From Paracoccus sp. S3-43 (GTDB taxonomy: Bacteria; Pseudomonadota; Alphaproteobacteria; Rhodobacterales; Rhodobacteraceae), in the NCBI RefSeq assembly GCF_029027965.1, contig NZ_CP119082.1, positions 3,147,001 through 3,211,000 of the forward strand: a DNA stretch of 64,000 nt. Reading direction: 5' to 3'. Both the position numbers and the translations under genes were made by a program. The notes beneath the pieces were generated by a model that worked only from the letters and a program-made list of their open reading frames with translations, was not told the DNA's origin and did not search any database. Below are positions 1 to 12,137 of the stretch, piece by piece. Numbering within the stretch: the first letter of the stretch is position 1; every line of letters starts with the position of its first letter.

Positions 1-676
1 GATGGGTGCGCATCGCATCCACCAGCCGCCGCATCGCCCGGCCCCGCCGATCGTCGGCCGGATCGGCGAAAGCCGCCATCGCCCGGCCCAGCCCCGCCAG
101 CGAACAGGACCAGTTCGGGGCCGAACAGCCGTCGATGCCATGGCCGGGGCTGACCTCTTTGGTCACCTCCTCGAAGGCGGCCTTCACGGCCTGCTGGACG
201 GGATGGCCGGGGTCCACATAATCAGGCCCGCCGCCCAGATGCCGGTTCAGCGTCAGGAAACCCGCGTGCTTGCCCGAACAGTTGTTGTGCAGCTGGCAGG
301 GGGATTCGCCGCCGCAGGTCAGGCGGCGGTTTTCCTCGGCGTCGCGCGGCATGTGGCAGCCGCAGCGCAGGTCGGATTCGGCCAGGCCCAGGCCATCCAG
401 CCATTGGCCCACCGCGTCCACATGCAGCCGCGCGCCGCTGTGGCTGGCGCAGGCCAGCGCCAGGTGCCGGTCGGTCAGCCCCGCCGCATCCGCCGCGCCG
501 CTCTCGATCAGGGGCAGCGCCTGGATCATCTTGCAGGACGACCGGGGAAAGACGATTTCGCCGGGACAGCCCCAGACCTCGACCACGCCCTTGCCGTCGC
601 AGATGACGGCATGGCCGCAATGCAGGCTTTCGCGCTGGCCGCCGCGCCACAACTGGATCAGTTCCGCGGGTCGCAT
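1..676 (-). CDS. L-asparaginase II family (Rhizobium-type), 3' end beyond window
   Basis: Hydrolyses L-asparagine to aspartate and ammonia. The reading frame opens at an ATG at 674-676 and stays open to the window edge, giving about 225 residues of a protein that is usually near 330. Near residues 45-49 is an RSSCK segment, matching the SxxK-type active site of the Rhizobium etli asparaginase family. Further on there is a CGGESPCQLHNNCSGKH stretch, whose cysteine/histidine content is typical of the same family. It is divergent from the IalB-like gene at 827, so the 150 bp between them should hold both promoters. It is unrelated to the EcAII (AnsB) fold. The family call is confident; substrate preference is not tested. 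Confidence 0.85.
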   Translation of the reverse strand, partial: MRPAELIQLWRGGQRESLHCGHAVICDGKGVVEVWGCPGEIVFPRSSCKMIQALPLIESGAADAAGLTDRHLALACASHSGARLHVDAVGQWLDGLGLAESDLRCGCHMPRDAEENRRLTCGGESPCQLHNNCSGKHAGFLTLNRHLGGGPDYVDPGHPVQQAVKAAFEEVTKEVSPGHGIDGCSAPNWSCSLAGLGRAMAAFADPADDRRGRAMRRLVDAMRTH

Positions 677-826
677 GGCTTCTCCCCTGACAATTGCGCG
701 ATTTCCTGCCTTGCGCTCTTTCTCGCGCGGTGATTTTGGCTATCGTGACCGCAGATGGTTGAAAAGACCACGGCAATCGGGAAAAACCCCCCTGATGCGG
801 CGAAAACTATGGCAGGAGGCCAGAGC

Positions 827-1351
827 ATGACCAAGACCACGCTGCGCGGCATGACCGCAGCCCTTGCCCTGATCGCGGGCCTGGGGACCGCAGGGGCGCA
901 GGAATCCACCAATGTCGTCGCGACCGAAGGCGACTGGACCGTCTTCGCGGCGGAAAATCCCAAGGAATGCTGGGCGGTCTCGCCGCCCAAGGCAACCCAG
1001 AACACCGACGCGAACGGCGCCCCGCGCGAGGTGACGCGCGGCGATATCCGGCTGTATGTGGCCTATCGCCCCGGCCAGAACGGCGAGGTCAGCTTCAGCG
1101 GCGGCTATCCCTTCGCCCCCGACAGCACGGTCGAGGTCGATGTCGGCGGCGCCAAGTTCAACCTGTTCACCGAGGGCGAAAGCGCCTGGACCGGCAGCGC
1201 GTCCGAGGATGAAAAGCTGATCGGCGCCCTGCGCGGCGGCACGAACGCGGTCATCACCGGGCGGTCTTCGCGCGGCACGGTGACCAAGGACACGTTCAGC
1301 CTGGCCGGGATCACGGCGGCGACCAATACGGCGCGGTCGCGCTGTCAGTAA
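827..1351 (+). CDS. Invasion-associated locus B (IalB)-like exported protein
   Basis: A 174-residue protein with a clear signal peptide (charged MTKTTLRG, hydrophobic core, cleavage near AGA-QE), so it should act in the periplasm or outer envelope. The mature part begins with a GDWTVFAAENPKECW segment and ends in a C-terminal SRC, the layout of alphaproteobacterial IalB-like proteins. Their molecular function is still poorly defined despite the name from Bartonella. The start was set at 827 because AGGAGG lies at 814-819; an upstream in-frame ATG at 755 would add 24 non-signal-like residues. It stands alone, followed by copy 1 of the hairpin-tail element. Confidence 0.7.
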   Translation: MTKTTLRGMTAALALIAGLGTAGAQESTNVVATEGDWTVFAAENPKECWAVSPPKATQNTDANGAPREVTRGDIRLYVAYRPGQNGEVSFSGGYPFAPDSTVEVDVGGAKFNLFTEGESAWTGSASEDEKLIGALRGGTNAVITGRSSRGTVTKDTFSLAGITAATNTARSRCQ

Positions 1352-1352
1352 G

Positions 1353-1408
1353 CCGGGGGACTTCACGTCCCCCGGACCCCCTGTGGGATATTTAAGCCAA
1401 AGTGAAAG
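1353..1408 (+). repeat. Intergenic hairpin-tail element, copy 1
   Basis: A 9-bp GC stem (1353-1361 with 1367-1375, loop TTCAC) is followed by ACCCCC, then GGGATATTT, then GCCAA and GTGAAAG. The same order of modules occurs at 21928 and 26976. It lies just 3' of the IalB-like stop codon and 5' of rlmN. The stem could act as a transcription terminator, although the T-tract is displaced and short. Seen directly; the terminator role is inference. Confidence 0.7.
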
Positions 1409-1476
1409 GGCGGGGCCGGTTGATTTTCGGCCTCGATTCGCTTATCTGCGGGTCTTCGCAAGCACCGGTAGTCCCC

Positions 1477-2646
1477 ATGAACGCGCCCATCACGCAGGAT
1501 GTCCTGACCCTTCCCCGCAAGCTGCCGGACAGTGGCCGGGTGAATATCGTCGGGCTGACGCGGACCCAGTTGCGCGATGCGCTGATTGCGGCGGGCACGC
1601 CCGAGAAACAGGCCAGAATGCGCGTGGGCCAGGTCTGGCAGTGGATCTATCACTGGGGCGTGCGCGATTTCGCGCAGATGTCGAACCTGGCCAAGGATTA
1701 CCGCGCCCTACTGGCCGAAAAGTTCGAGATCGCCCTGCCCGAGATCGTCACCCGCCAGATCAGCGAGGACGGCACCCGCAAGTATCTGGTCCGCATCGCC
1801 GGGGGCCATGAGGTCGAGACCGTCTATATCCCCGAGGAAGGGCGCGGCACGCTGTGCGTGTCCAGTCAGGTCGGCTGCACGCTGACCTGTTCCTTCTGCC
1901 ATACCGGCACGCAGAAGCTGGTGCGCAACCTGACCGCCGGGGAAATCGTCGGCCAGTTGATGCTGGCGCGCGACGATCTGGGCGAATGGCCCGTTCCCGG
2001 CGCCCCCAAGGATGAGACGCGGCTGGTCAGCAATATCGTGCTGATGGGGATGGGCGAGCCGCTGTATAATTTCGACGCCGTGCGCGACGCGATGAAGGTC
2101 TGCATGGACAACGAGGGGCTGTCCCTGTCGCGCCGCCGCATCACCCTGTCCACCAGCGGCGTGGTCCCCGAGATCGCCCGCACCGCCGCCGAGATCGGCT
2201 GCCAGTTGGCCGTCAGCTTCCACGCCACCACCGACGAGGTGCGCAACGTCCTGGTGCCGATCAACAAGCGCTGGAACATCGCCACGCTGCTCGACGCGCT
2301 GCGCGATTATCCGCGCCTGTCCAACAGCGAGCGGATCACCTTTGAATACGTGATGCTGGCCGGGGTGAACGACAGCGATGCGGATGCGCATCGGCTGGTG
2401 GAATTGATCCGGGGGATCCCGGCCAAGATCAACCTGATCCCCTTCAACGAATGGCCCGGCGCGCCCTATAAACGGTCGAGCAACAACCGCATCCACGCTT
2501 TTGCCGACATCATCTACAAGGCCGGTTACGCCAGCCCGATCCGCACGCCGAGGGGCGAGGACATCATGGCGGCCTGTGGTCAGTTGAAGTCGGCGACCGA
2601 GCGGGGGCGGAAGTCGCGGGCGGAGATTGCGGCTGAGGTGGGGTGA
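1477..2646 (+). CDS. rlmN: 23S rRNA (adenine2503-C2)/tRNA (adenine37-C2) methyltransferase
   Basis: A radical-SAM enzyme that methylates C2 of A2503 in 23S rRNA and A37 of some tRNAs. The radical-SAM cluster motif is CTLTCSFC (CxxxCxxC) and is followed by HTGTQKL. The SAM-binding region contains GMGEPLYN, and the second catalytic cysteine sits in the C-terminal region around AACGQL. Length from the chosen start is 389 residues, usual for the family. I chose the ATG at 1477 (MNAPITQD) over the upstream in-frame start at 1402, which falls inside the repeat element and adds 25 non-conserved residues. It is monocistronic. Confidence 0.95.
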   Translation: MNAPITQDVLTLPRKLPDSGRVNIVGLTRTQLRDALIAAGTPEKQARMRVGQVWQWIYHWGVRDFAQMSNLAKDYRALLAEKFEIALPEIVTRQISEDGTRKYLVRIAGGHEVETVYIPEEGRGTLCVSSQVGCTLTCSFCHTGTQKLVRNLTAGEIVGQLMLARDDLGEWPVPGAPKDETRLVSNIVLMGMGEPLYNFDAVRDAMKVCMDNEGLSLSRRRITLSTSGVVPEIARTAAEIGCQLAVSFHATTDEVRNVLVPINKRWNIATLLDALRDYPRLSNSERITFEYVMLAGVNDSDADAHRLVELIRGIPAKINLIPFNEWPGAPYKRSSNNRIHAFADIIYKAGYASPIRTPRGEDIMAACGQLKSATERGRKSRAEIAAEVG

Positions 2647-2710
2647 GGCCGGTCGATTTCATCCGGTCTTTCTGATAAGCTTTCCTAAGCGTGTCTTGTG
2701 CGAGGTAATC

Positions 2711-3193
2711 ATGTTGAGATCCTTACTTTTCGCCGTCGGAGTGCTTGTGGCGACCCCTGCCCTTGCTGATTGGGTGTATCGCGCCCCCGAAGCATCGGAC
2801 GACACGGGCGGCGTCTATGTACGAAATATGCAGGGTCACCGGCTGGAGCTCGGATGCGGGAACGGCGGCTTTGTGGGGCTTTCCCTGAGACCCGACTTGC
2901 GGCCCGCCAATGTCAGCGGCATCGAACATGCGATTCTGCAACTGCGTGTCGATCAGCGTCCGCCTCTGTTTCTGCCCGTGACTTGCCAGGATCATGGCTG
3001 CGATCAGGCGGCGCTCCATCTTGGCAAGCCATTCACCGTGGCCGAGATAGAGGCCATTGTCACTGCCTTGCGGTCCGGTTCCTCGCTGGAGATCACCTTG
3101 GGGGCGCAACCGATGACGCGGTTCAGCCTGGCTGGCTCCTCCGCGGCACTGGGCCGCCTGAAAGAACAGAACCCGATCTGCGACGGACTTTGA
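2711..3193 (+). CDS. Small exported protein of unknown function
   Basis: 160 residues with a signal peptide (MLRSLLFAVGVLVATPALA, cleavage before DWVYR). The mature protein has four cysteines (GCGNG, TCQDHGCD and a late PICDGL), which suggests two disulfides in the periplasm. I do not recognise a named domain. It sits between rlmN and a convergent LOG-family gene whose end is only 10 bp away. The local codons are slightly less GC-rich than the neighbours. The start at 2711 is chosen because it begins the signal peptide; the longer frame from 2627 overlaps rlmN. Confidence 0.6.
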   Translation: MLRSLLFAVGVLVATPALADWVYRAPEASDDTGGVYVRNMQGHRLELGCGNGGFVGLSLRPDLRPANVSGIEHAILQLRVDQRPPLFLPVTCQDHGCDQAALHLGKPFTVAEIEAIVTALRSGSSLEITLGAQPMTRFSLAGSSAALGRLKEQNPICDGL

Positions 3194-3203
3194 TCAACAG
3201 GGG

Positions 3204-4040
3204 TCAAGCTGGCTTCCCCCACCCATCAATCACCGCCACCGCCTCCTCGGCCGTCTCGACATAATGGATCAGCCCCAGATCCTCGTCCGAGATCGTCCCA
3301 GCCTCGGCCAGGCCCTTCCAGTTGATGATCCCCTCCCAGAACTCCCGTCCGAACATCAGGAAGGGGACGCGGGCCATGCGGCCGGTCTGGATCAGGGTCA
3401 GGGCCTCGAAGGTTTCGTCCAGGGTGCCGAAGCCGCCGGGGAAGATGGTGATCGCCCGCGCGCGCATCAGGAAATGCATCTTGCGGATCGCGAAATAGTG
3501 GAAGTTGAAGCACAGTTCCGGCGTCACATAGATGTTTGGGGCCTGTTCATGGGGCAGCACGATGCCCAGGCCGATGGACTTGCCGCCCGCCTGATACGCG
3601 CCCAGATTGCCCGCCTCCATCACGCCGGGGCCGCCGCCGGTGGCGATGACGAAGTCGCGCCCGCCGGTCTCCAGGCTGCGGCGGGTCATTTCCTGGGCGA
3701 AAAGCCGCGCCTCCTCGTAATAGGCCGACAGCCTTGCCAGCGTCGGCGTGCGCGCCAGGGCCGCGTTTTCGGGCGAGGGGATCCGGGCGCCGCCGAACAT
3801 CACCACGGTCGATTCCACCCCGGCCTCGTCCAGCAGCATCTGCGGTTTCAGCAGTTCCAGTTGCAGGCGGACGGGACGCAACTCCTCTCGCAGCAGGAAA
3901 TCGCGGTCGGTGAAGGCCAGCTGATAGGCGGGCGAACGCGTCTGCGGCGTGTCGGGGATCAGTTCGGCGCGGACCGCATCCTCGTCGCTGTGCGGAAAGG
4001 GGTGGGCGCGGTCCTCGGTGGTCTTGGCAGCGTCGTTCAT
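3204..4040 (-). CDS. LOG-family / TIGR00730 Rossmann-fold nucleotide hydrolase
   Basis: 278-residue cytosolic protein of the 'lysine decarboxylase-like' family, now understood as nucleoside-5'-monophosphate phosphoribohydrolases (LOG, PpnN-like). It has the diagnostic PGGFGTLDE motif and an upstream GGGPGVMEAGN motif that binds the phosphoribosyl group. An N-terminal extension of about 60 residues (AVRAELIPDTPQTRSPAYQLAF) resembles the longer bacterial subtype. It is divergent from dapD, with 80 bp between the starts. It is often misnamed lysine decarboxylase; the exact nucleotide substrate is not deducible here. Confidence 0.8.
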   Translation of the reverse strand: MNDAAKTTEDRAHPFPHSDEDAVRAELIPDTPQTRSPAYQLAFTDRDFLLREELRPVRLQLELLKPQMLLDEAGVESTVVMFGGARIPSPENAALARTPTLARLSAYYEEARLFAQEMTRRSLETGGRDFVIATGGGPGVMEAGNLGAYQAGGKSIGLGIVLPHEQAPNIYVTPELCFNFHYFAIRKMHFLMRARAITIFPGGFGTLDETFEALTLIQTGRMARVPFLMFGREFWEGIINWKGLAEAGTISDEDLGLIHYVETAEEAVAVIDGWGKPA

Positions 4041-4120
4041 TCGGATCCTCGGATTGCACGGGCCTTGCCCCAGGCTTATAGCCCACAGGTGACAGTTTCC
4101 ACCCGCCGCAGGAGAGGCCG

Positions 4121-4942
4121 ATGACCCAAGCCCTTGAAACCGCCATCGAGGCCGCGTGGGAAGCCCGCGCCGAGATCGACAGCGCCACCACCGGCATCGT
4201 GCGCGAGGCGGTCGAGGAGACGCTGGCCCAGCTGGACAGCGGCGCCCTGCGGGTGGCCGAAAAACGCGGCGATGACTGGCATGTGAACCAGTGGGCGAAA
4301 AAGGCCGTGCTGCTGTCCTTCCGCCTGAACGACATGGAACAGATGTCGGGCGGCCCGCAGGGCGGCAACTGGTGGGACAAGGTGCCGTCGAAATTCGCGG
4401 GCTGGGGCGACAACCAGTGGCGCGCGGCCGGGTTCCGCGCCGTGCCGGGGGCCATCGTGCGGCGCAGCGCCTATATCGCGCCGGGCGCGGTGCTGATGCC
4501 GTCCTTCGTCAACCTGGGCGCCCGCGTGGGCGAGGGCACGATGGTCGATACCTGGGCCACGGTCGGATCCTGCGCGCAGATCGGCCAGAACGTCCACCTG
4601 TCCGGCGGCGTCGGCATCGGCGGCGTGCTGGAGCCGCTGCAAGCCGGCCCCACCATCATCGAGGACAATTGCTTCATCGGCGCGCGTTCGGAAGTGGTCG
4701 AGGGCTGCATCGTCCGCGAAGGCTCGGTCCTGGGCATGGGGGTGTTCATCGGCCAGTCCACCAAGATCGTCGACCGCGAAACGGGTCAGGTGATGTATGG
4801 CGAGGTTCCGGCCGGATCGGTCGTCGTCGCCGGGTCGCTGCCGTCGAAGAACGGCGTGAACCTGTATTGCGCGGTGATCGTCAAGCGGGTGGACGCGCAG
4901 ACGCGGTCCAAGACCTCGATCAACGAATTGCTGCGGGATTGA
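4121..4942 (+). CDS. dapD: 2,3,4,5-tetrahydropyridine-2,6-dicarboxylate N-succinyltransferase
   Basis: Transfers succinyl from succinyl-CoA to tetrahydrodipicolinate in the succinylase branch of lysine/diaminopimelate synthesis. The 273 residues show an N-terminal helical domain followed by left-handed beta-helix hexapeptide repeats ([23 protein letters not shown] onward). [15 protein letters not shown] segment, typical of DapD, lies in this part. The start is preceded by a GGAGAGG-like site (about 4110-4117). The stop overlaps the TTG start of the YaiI-like gene, which suggests translational coupling. Confidence 0.95.
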   Translation: MTQALETAIEAAWEARAEIDSATTGIVREAVEETLAQLDSGALRVAEKRGDDWHVNQWAKKAVLLSFRLNDMEQMSGGPQGGNWWDKVPSKFAGWGDNQWRAAGFRAVPGAIVRRSAYIAPGAVLMPSFVNLGARVGEGTMVDTWATVGSCAQIGQNVHLSGGVGIGGVLEPLQAGPTIIEDNCFIGARSEVVEGCIVREGSVLGMGVFIGQSTKIVDRETGQVMYGEVPAGSVVVAGSLPSKNGVNLYCAVIVKRVDAQTRSKTSINELLRD

Positions 4943-5391
4943 CCAAGCTTTACATCGACGCCGATGCCTGCCCGGTCAAGCCCGAGGCCGAGCGCGTGGT
5001 GACGCGGCTGCGGGTGCCGATGGTGCTGGTCTGCAATGGCGGGCTGCGGCCCCCGGCCAATCCGCTTGTCACGCTGAAGATCGTCGCCGAAGGCCCGGAC
5101 GAGGCCGACAAATGGATCGCCGATCAATGCGGGCCGGGCGATGTGGTGGTGACGGGCGACCTGCCGCTGGCCGACCGCTGCCTCAAGGCCGGGGCGCGCG
5201 TCGTCACCCATGACGGCGAGGTGCTGAGCCTTTCCAATATCGGCCCGCGCCTGGCGGCCCGCGACCTGATGGCGGATCTGCGGGCCTCGAACCCCTTCAT
5301 GCAGGGCGGCGGGGCCAGCTTCGGCAAGGCCGACCGGGCGCGGTTCCTGCAAGTGCTGGACCGCGAACTGGGCGCCGCGCTGCGCGGCTGA
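4939..5391 (+). CDS. YaiI/YqxD (UPF0178, DUF188) family protein
   Basis: 150-residue protein of the YaiI/YqxD family. It starts with the family signature [11 protein letters not shown], has a central [13 protein letters not shown], and ends with the late [18 protein letters not shown] stretch. The fold is PIN/NYN-like with conserved acidic residues, so a nuclease role has been suggested, but no function is established. The only start that preserves the conserved N terminus is TTG at 4939, which overlaps the dapD stop in a TTGA arrangement; a GCGGGA stretch inside the end of dapD could serve as ribosome site. Confidence 0.85.
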   Translation: MTKLYIDADACPVKPEAERVVTRLRVPMVLVCNGGLRPPANPLVTLKIVAEGPDEADKWIADQCGPGDVVVTGDLPLADRCLKAGARVVTHDGEVLSLSNIGPRLAARDLMADLRASNPFMQGGGASFGKADRARFLQVLDRELGAALRG

Positions 5392-5699
5392 CCAACCTTC
5401 CCGCTGGCCGTGCGTTCCAATCGCACCCCGCCCGGCCCGCTGGATCGACCGCATCACCCGGCCCGGCTGGCCTGGCTGGTGCGCAGGCTGACCCAGGCGC
5501 CGTGCCTGGTCTGCGGGCGGGCGATGCCGTTCCTGGAACGGGTGCCCTTCACCTCGTCGCTGCTGGGGGCAACGGTCAGGCTGCTGGCCTTCGGGATGCT
5601 GGCGCGCGACGGGCTGTTCACGGTGCTGGGCCTTGCGGTCCGACCGTGCATGGCTATAACCCCGGACGATTTATCAGCCGCCAGCCCCAGGGGACCGCC

Positions 5700-9035
<3,336 letters not shown>

Positions 9036-9184
9036 AGCCCGCGCTGGCAACAGGACAGTCGGCGCTCTCGGATCGCTGGCCGTCCTGCTTCAACAGCACG
9101 GACGTTCGCAACCGTCCTTGAACCGCCGGGCCAAGGATAGGTTCGTTCATCCGGCGCTGCGGACAGGCACGCCACGCGCCCGGA

Positions 9185-9958
9185 TCATGCCCCCGACAAC
9201 AGGGACAGCGCGGCGGTATAGCGGTTGCTGGTCGTCGTCGTCTGGATCTGCGACAGGGCAAGATAGCGCGTGGTCAGCTTGTCGATGGTCTCGTCGGTGG
9301 CGATCTTGGAAAAACTGCTGCTGCCCAGGACGCGTTCCGACGCCGACATGAACTCCTCCAACTGCCGGTCGACCGGCAGGTTGGCGATCGACTTGCTCAT
9401 CCCGAATGCGCCTTGGAAAACGGTCCGAAGCTGTTTGTTGCCCAGGACTTCATACCACAGCGTCTTGTCGCTGGAGGTGCGCGAGGCGAAGGACTTGACC
9501 TCGTTCCGGGCGTTCAGGGCCAGGCGATAGCTTTGGTCCCCCTCGCCCACGCGCTTTTCGAATTGCCGCTGGACATAGGTCTGGCTCAGCGCCTCGCCCG
9601 TCGCGGCGGCGTCGCCGCGCTTGCCGAAGGCCTGGGCCAGTTTCAGGTAACGCTTGTCGCCCAGCCGATTGGCGAGGGACGCGCTGTCCCCCAGATCGGA
9701 TTCCAGAACCTTGCGGATGAAGGCCTTGTTGGCCATATCCTCGTCAAGGCCAAAGGCGCCCAACGCCACCTGCAGCATCTTGTAATCGCTAACCAGATCC
9801 TCGGCCGTGGTGGTGGCCGTCAGGTTTTCCCGAAGATAGGCGGTGGCGCGCTGGACCACGGGATCCTTGGCCGTAGCCTCGACCTGGCGCGATTCCATGC
9901 GTTGCAGGACGCGCCATCCGGCCAGGCCGCTTAGTCCGACATTGATGGCGATGGCCAT
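9185..9958 (-). CDS. DUF1217 flagellar-locus protein
   Basis: 257 residues, mostly helical, with repeated short motifs such as FGLDEDMANKAFIRKVLESDL and GDKRYLKLAQAFG. These match the DUF1217 family found in alphaproteobacterial flagellar clusters. The C-terminal SALRYLALSQIQTTT-like tail is also typical of that family. No enzyme motif is seen; a structural or assembly role in the flagellum is inferred from location next to flbT-flaF-fliC. The ATG at 9958 (MAIAINVG) was chosen; the frame extending to 10165 runs antiparallel inside flbT and is not plausible. It ends the minus-strand flagellar run. Confidence 0.7.
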   Translation of the reverse strand: MAIAINVGLSGLAGWRVLQRMESRQVEATAKDPVVQRATAYLRENLTATTTAEDLVSDYKMLQVALGAFGLDEDMANKAFIRKVLESDLGDSASLANRLGDKRYLKLAQAFGKRGDAAATGEALSQTYVQRQFEKRVGEGDQSYRLALNARNEVKSFASRTSSDKTLWYEVLGNKQLRTVFQGAFGMSKSIANLPVDRQLEEFMSASERVLGSSSFSKIATDETIDKLTTRYLALSQIQTTTTSNRYTAALSLLSGA

Positions 9959-9965
9959 GGCATCC

Positions 9966-10370
9966 TCATTGGCGGCGGGCTTGAATAAGCTGTTCTTCCT
10001 GCGGCAGAAGATCGCGCAGCCGCCGCAGGGCGGGATAGGCCGCGCCTTCCTCGATGCTGGCGCGGGCCTCATGCAGGGCTGCCTGGCTGGCCTCGTCCTC
10101 GAACACCAGGGCAAGCTGGGCGATGGCCAGAAGAAGCTGGCGTTTTCCTTCGGCGGGTTCGGCATCGCCCGACAGGATCAGCTGGGCGATATAGCAGGCG
10201 CGGCCGACCGGGGTGTTGGCCCGGTCGGGATGGATCGCATCCTTCAGCCGCAGGACATTCGCATTGGGCGTGCGGATGGCGATCTTGGACCGGCGGTCGC
10301 CGTTTTCGATGACCGCGCCGTTGATCAGCACGCGTTCGTTGGGGGCGAGTTTCAGGACAAGGCCGCTCAT
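9966..10370 (-). CDS. flbT: Flagellin mRNA regulator FlbT
   Basis: Post-transcriptional regulator of flagellin. In Caulobacter FlbT binds the flagellin 5' untranslated region and promotes mRNA decay when assembly is incomplete. The 134 residues start MSGLVLKLAPNERVLINGA and contain an ATPNANVLR-like stretch (RTPNANVLRLKDAI) that marks the family. The ATG at 10370 overlaps the flaF stop by 4 bp (ATGA), so the two are translationally coupled. Gene order on the minus strand is fliC, flaF, flbT, DUF1217. A stem-loop in the flagellin leader (11666-11680) is a possible target. Confidence 0.9.
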   Translation of the reverse strand: MSGLVLKLAPNERVLINGAVIENGDRRSKIAIRTPNANVLRLKDAIHPDRANTPVGRACYIAQLILSGDAEPAEGKRQLLLAIAQLALVFEDEASQAALHEARASIEEGAAYPALRRLRDLLPQEEQLIQARRQ

Positions 10371-10732
10371 GCCGGGGCCTCCTGGCGCAGGCCGCGCATC
10401 ATGGCCATGTTGATGTCGATCAGCGGGGCAAGGCCGACCCTGCCCGACAACGCCCGATGGCCGTGACGCAGGGCAAAGCCTGCCAGCGACAGCAGCCCGG
10501 CCCGGACATGATCCGGCAGCGCATTGCCGGGATCGGCCAGATCGCTGGCAAGGATCGTCCACAACTGGTTATTCTTGTCCACGGAGGCGATCCGATCGGG
10601 GCCCTGCCCATTGTCCTCTGCCTGGCGCAACATGCGGGTCACGCGAGAGAAGACATCGTATTCGGCGTCACGCGCGGTGCGGACGATGCTGCTGCCATAT
10701 CCGTTGGCGGAAAAATACGGAACCGCGTTCAA
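10367..10732 (-). CDS. flaF: Flagellin assembly/translation factor FlaF
   Basis: Partner of FlbT; in alphaproteobacteria FlaF is needed for flagellin translation or secretion and counteracts FlbT. The 121 residues begin MNAVPYFSANGYG and include RDAEYDVFSRVTRML, a typical FlaF segment. The first in-frame start is TTG at 10732 because an in-frame stop lies 9 bp upstream; AGGA sits about 9 bases before it. The end overlaps flbT by 4 bp. It lies 71 bp downstream of flagellin, with a strong hairpin between. Confidence 0.88.
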   Translation of the reverse strand: MNAVPYFSANGYGSSIVRTARDAEYDVFSRVTRMLRQAEDNGQGPDRIASVDKNNQLWTILASDLADPGNALPDHVRAGLLSLAGFALRHGHRALSGRVGLAPLIDINMAMMRGLRQEAPA

Positions 10733-10768
10733 GGTTGATCATCCTGATCTTAAGGGTTCAGCAGAAGT

Positions 10769-10789
10769 GGGGCACCCCATGGGCGCCCC
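10769..10789 (-). terminator. GC hairpin downstream of flagellin gene
   Basis: A 9-bp GC stem (one G-T pair) around a three-base ATG loop lies 15 bp after the flagellin stop and before flaF. There is no T-run, so it is more likely a 3' stabilising or attenuating hairpin that sets a higher flagellin level than flaF-flbT. Confidence 0.45.
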
Positions 10790-10803
10790 GCCGGGTCTTG
10801 GGG

Positions 10804-11646
10804 TCAGCGGAACAGCGACAGGATCGCCGAGGGCGCCTGGTTGGCGATCGACAGCGCCTGGATGCCCAGCTGCTGCTGCGTTTGCAGGGCTTGCAGGCGG
10901 GCCGAGGCTTCCTCCATGTCGGCGTCGACCAGCGAACCAACACCGGCCTTCAAGGAGTCAGCCAGCTTGCCGATGAAGTTCGACTGTTCCTCGATTTGCT
11001 TTGCCTTGGCACCCAGAGCCGCAGAGCCATTCAGCGCGGTCTGCAAGTTCGCCTCAAGCGCAAGCACTGCCGCCTCTGCGGAAGCACGATCAGTGATGGC
11101 CGTCAGGGCATTCGTTCCGGCAAGCAAGGTTGCTTCAAAGTCAACGGAAGCAACTGCAATGTTGCCAGCAGTCACACCCGTGTTGCTGCGGTCGAGCGAC
11201 GACAAGACCGTATAGGTCGCGCCGGCGTTCACACCGTTTGTCTTCAGCAGGTTGACGCCGTTCATCTGCGTGCCCGCAATCGTCGCGGTAATCACTGCTG
11301 TCTTTGCCGCGATATCGGCTTGGACCTTGGCGAATTCGTAACCGTCAGTTCCAGCCCGGGACGCCAGATCCTTCATCTCGGTCAGGGTTTTCGCGATCAG
11401 GTCGGCCCCGTCAACAGCAGTCTGAACCGTCGCGCCGGCGACGTTCAGCGAACTTTGGATCGCCTTCGCCGAAGACTGGTCAGCCTCCATCACCTTGGAA
11501 ATCGCCCAGACGGCCGAGTTATCCTTGGCCGAGTTGATCGACTTGCCGGTCGAAATCTCCGACTGGGCCTTGTTCAGGCTGGAGTTCACGTTCTTCAGGG
11601 TTTGCAGTGCAACGATGGCGCCGTTGTTGGTCAGAATACTGGACAT
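10804..11646 (-). CDS. fliC: Flagellin
   Basis: Structural subunit of the flagellar filament, exported by the flagellar type III system. The 280 residues have the conserved N-terminal helix (MSSILTNNGAIVALQTLKNVNSSLNKAQ, with STGKSINSAKDN) and the C-terminal helix (NFIGKLADSLKAGVGSLVDADMEEASARLQALQTQQQLGIQAL, ending ILSLFR). The central variable part is short, so D2/D3 domains are nearly absent, usual in Rhodobacteraceae. GC content is visibly lower than the surroundings. A GAGGA ribosome site precedes the ATG at 11646. Confidence 0.96.
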   Translation of the reverse strand: MSSILTNNGAIVALQTLKNVNSSLNKAQSEISTGKSINSAKDNSAVWAISKVMEADQSSAKAIQSSLNVAGATVQTAVDGADLIAKTLTEMKDLASRAGTDGYEFAKVQADIAAKTAVITATIAGTQMNGVNLLKTNGVNAGATYTVLSSLDRSNTGVTAGNIAVASVDFEATLLAGTNALTAITDRASAEAAVLALEANLQTALNGSAALGAKAKQIEEQSNFIGKLADSLKAGVGSLVDADMEEASARLQALQTQQQLGIQALSIANQAPSAILSLFR

Positions 11647-11665
11647 CTTATCCTCAAGATATAAT

Positions 11666-11680
11666 GGATGCTTTGCATCC
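11666..11680 (-). promoter_or_regulatory. Stem-loop in flagellin leader, candidate FlbT target
   Basis: A perfect 6-bp inverted repeat (GGATGC, three-base loop, GCATCC) lies 19 bases upstream of the flagellin ATG and immediately 5' of its GAGGA ribosome site. Caulobacter FlbT is known to act on the flagellin leader, and flbT is in the same cluster. The structure is seen; binding is inference. Confidence 0.4.
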
Positions 11681-11690
11681 TTTGTTTCGA

Positions 11691-11718
11691 CGATTGGCCT
11701 TCTGACCTTGGGCGTTTA
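11691..11718 (-). promoter_or_regulatory. Possible sigma-28-type flagellin promoter
   Basis: Read on the minus strand there is TAAA, 16 bases, then GCCAATCG, resembling the FliA consensus TAAA-N15-GCCGATAA. The -10-like block ends 45 bases before the flagellin start. Spacing is one base long and two bases differ, so this is tentative. Confidence 0.35.
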
Positions 11719-11819
11719 TCCCTGTGCCGCTTTTGGCATGACCGCAGTCCTAGCAGCCGGTGATTGATGGATAGTGAATTTCCCCCCGCCTCTCAAATCC
11801 CAAACGCGAAAGATTTTAA

Positions 11820-12137
11820 TCAAAACCGCTGGGCCAGCACCGCGCTGGTCGGCGTATTGTGGCGCTGACCGGCCTGGTCATAGGTTTGCAGGCTGCGCGC
11901 GTTCTTGACGATGTCCCGGATCTGGTCGATGGCCCGCTGGGTGCCGCGCGCCGAATCCTCGGCCAGGCGGTGCAGGTGTTGCAGGGTCTGTTCGATCTGC
12001 GCCTTCGATTCGGCGTCCAGCCCGTCGCGTTCGAATCGGCGGGCCAGCGCCTCGATCCGGGTCAGGGCCTGGGCCGCATCGCCGGAAATGATGGCCTGTT
12101 CGATGCCGCGCAGGATGTCGCGATGCTTCGGTTTCAT
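11820..12137 (-). CDS. FlgN-like flagellar chaperone candidate
   Basis: About 105 residues, predicted almost entirely helical and coiled-coil (IEALARRFERDGLDAESKAQIEQTLQHLHRLAEDSARG). The C-terminal SLQTYDQAGQR resembles the 'TYD.xGR' ending of FlgN, the export chaperone of hook-associated proteins. The ATG at 12137 overlaps the stop of the rod-binding gene in an ATGA; an in-frame ATG at 12149 is also possible. Function is inferred from the motif and from location between flagellin and rod genes, so the name is not assigned. Confidence 0.5.
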   Translation of the reverse strand: MKPKHRDILRGIEQAIISGDAAQALTRIEALARRFERDGLDAESKAQIEQTLQHLHRLAEDSARGTQRAIDQIRDIVKNARSLQTYDQAGQRHNTPTSAVLAQRF

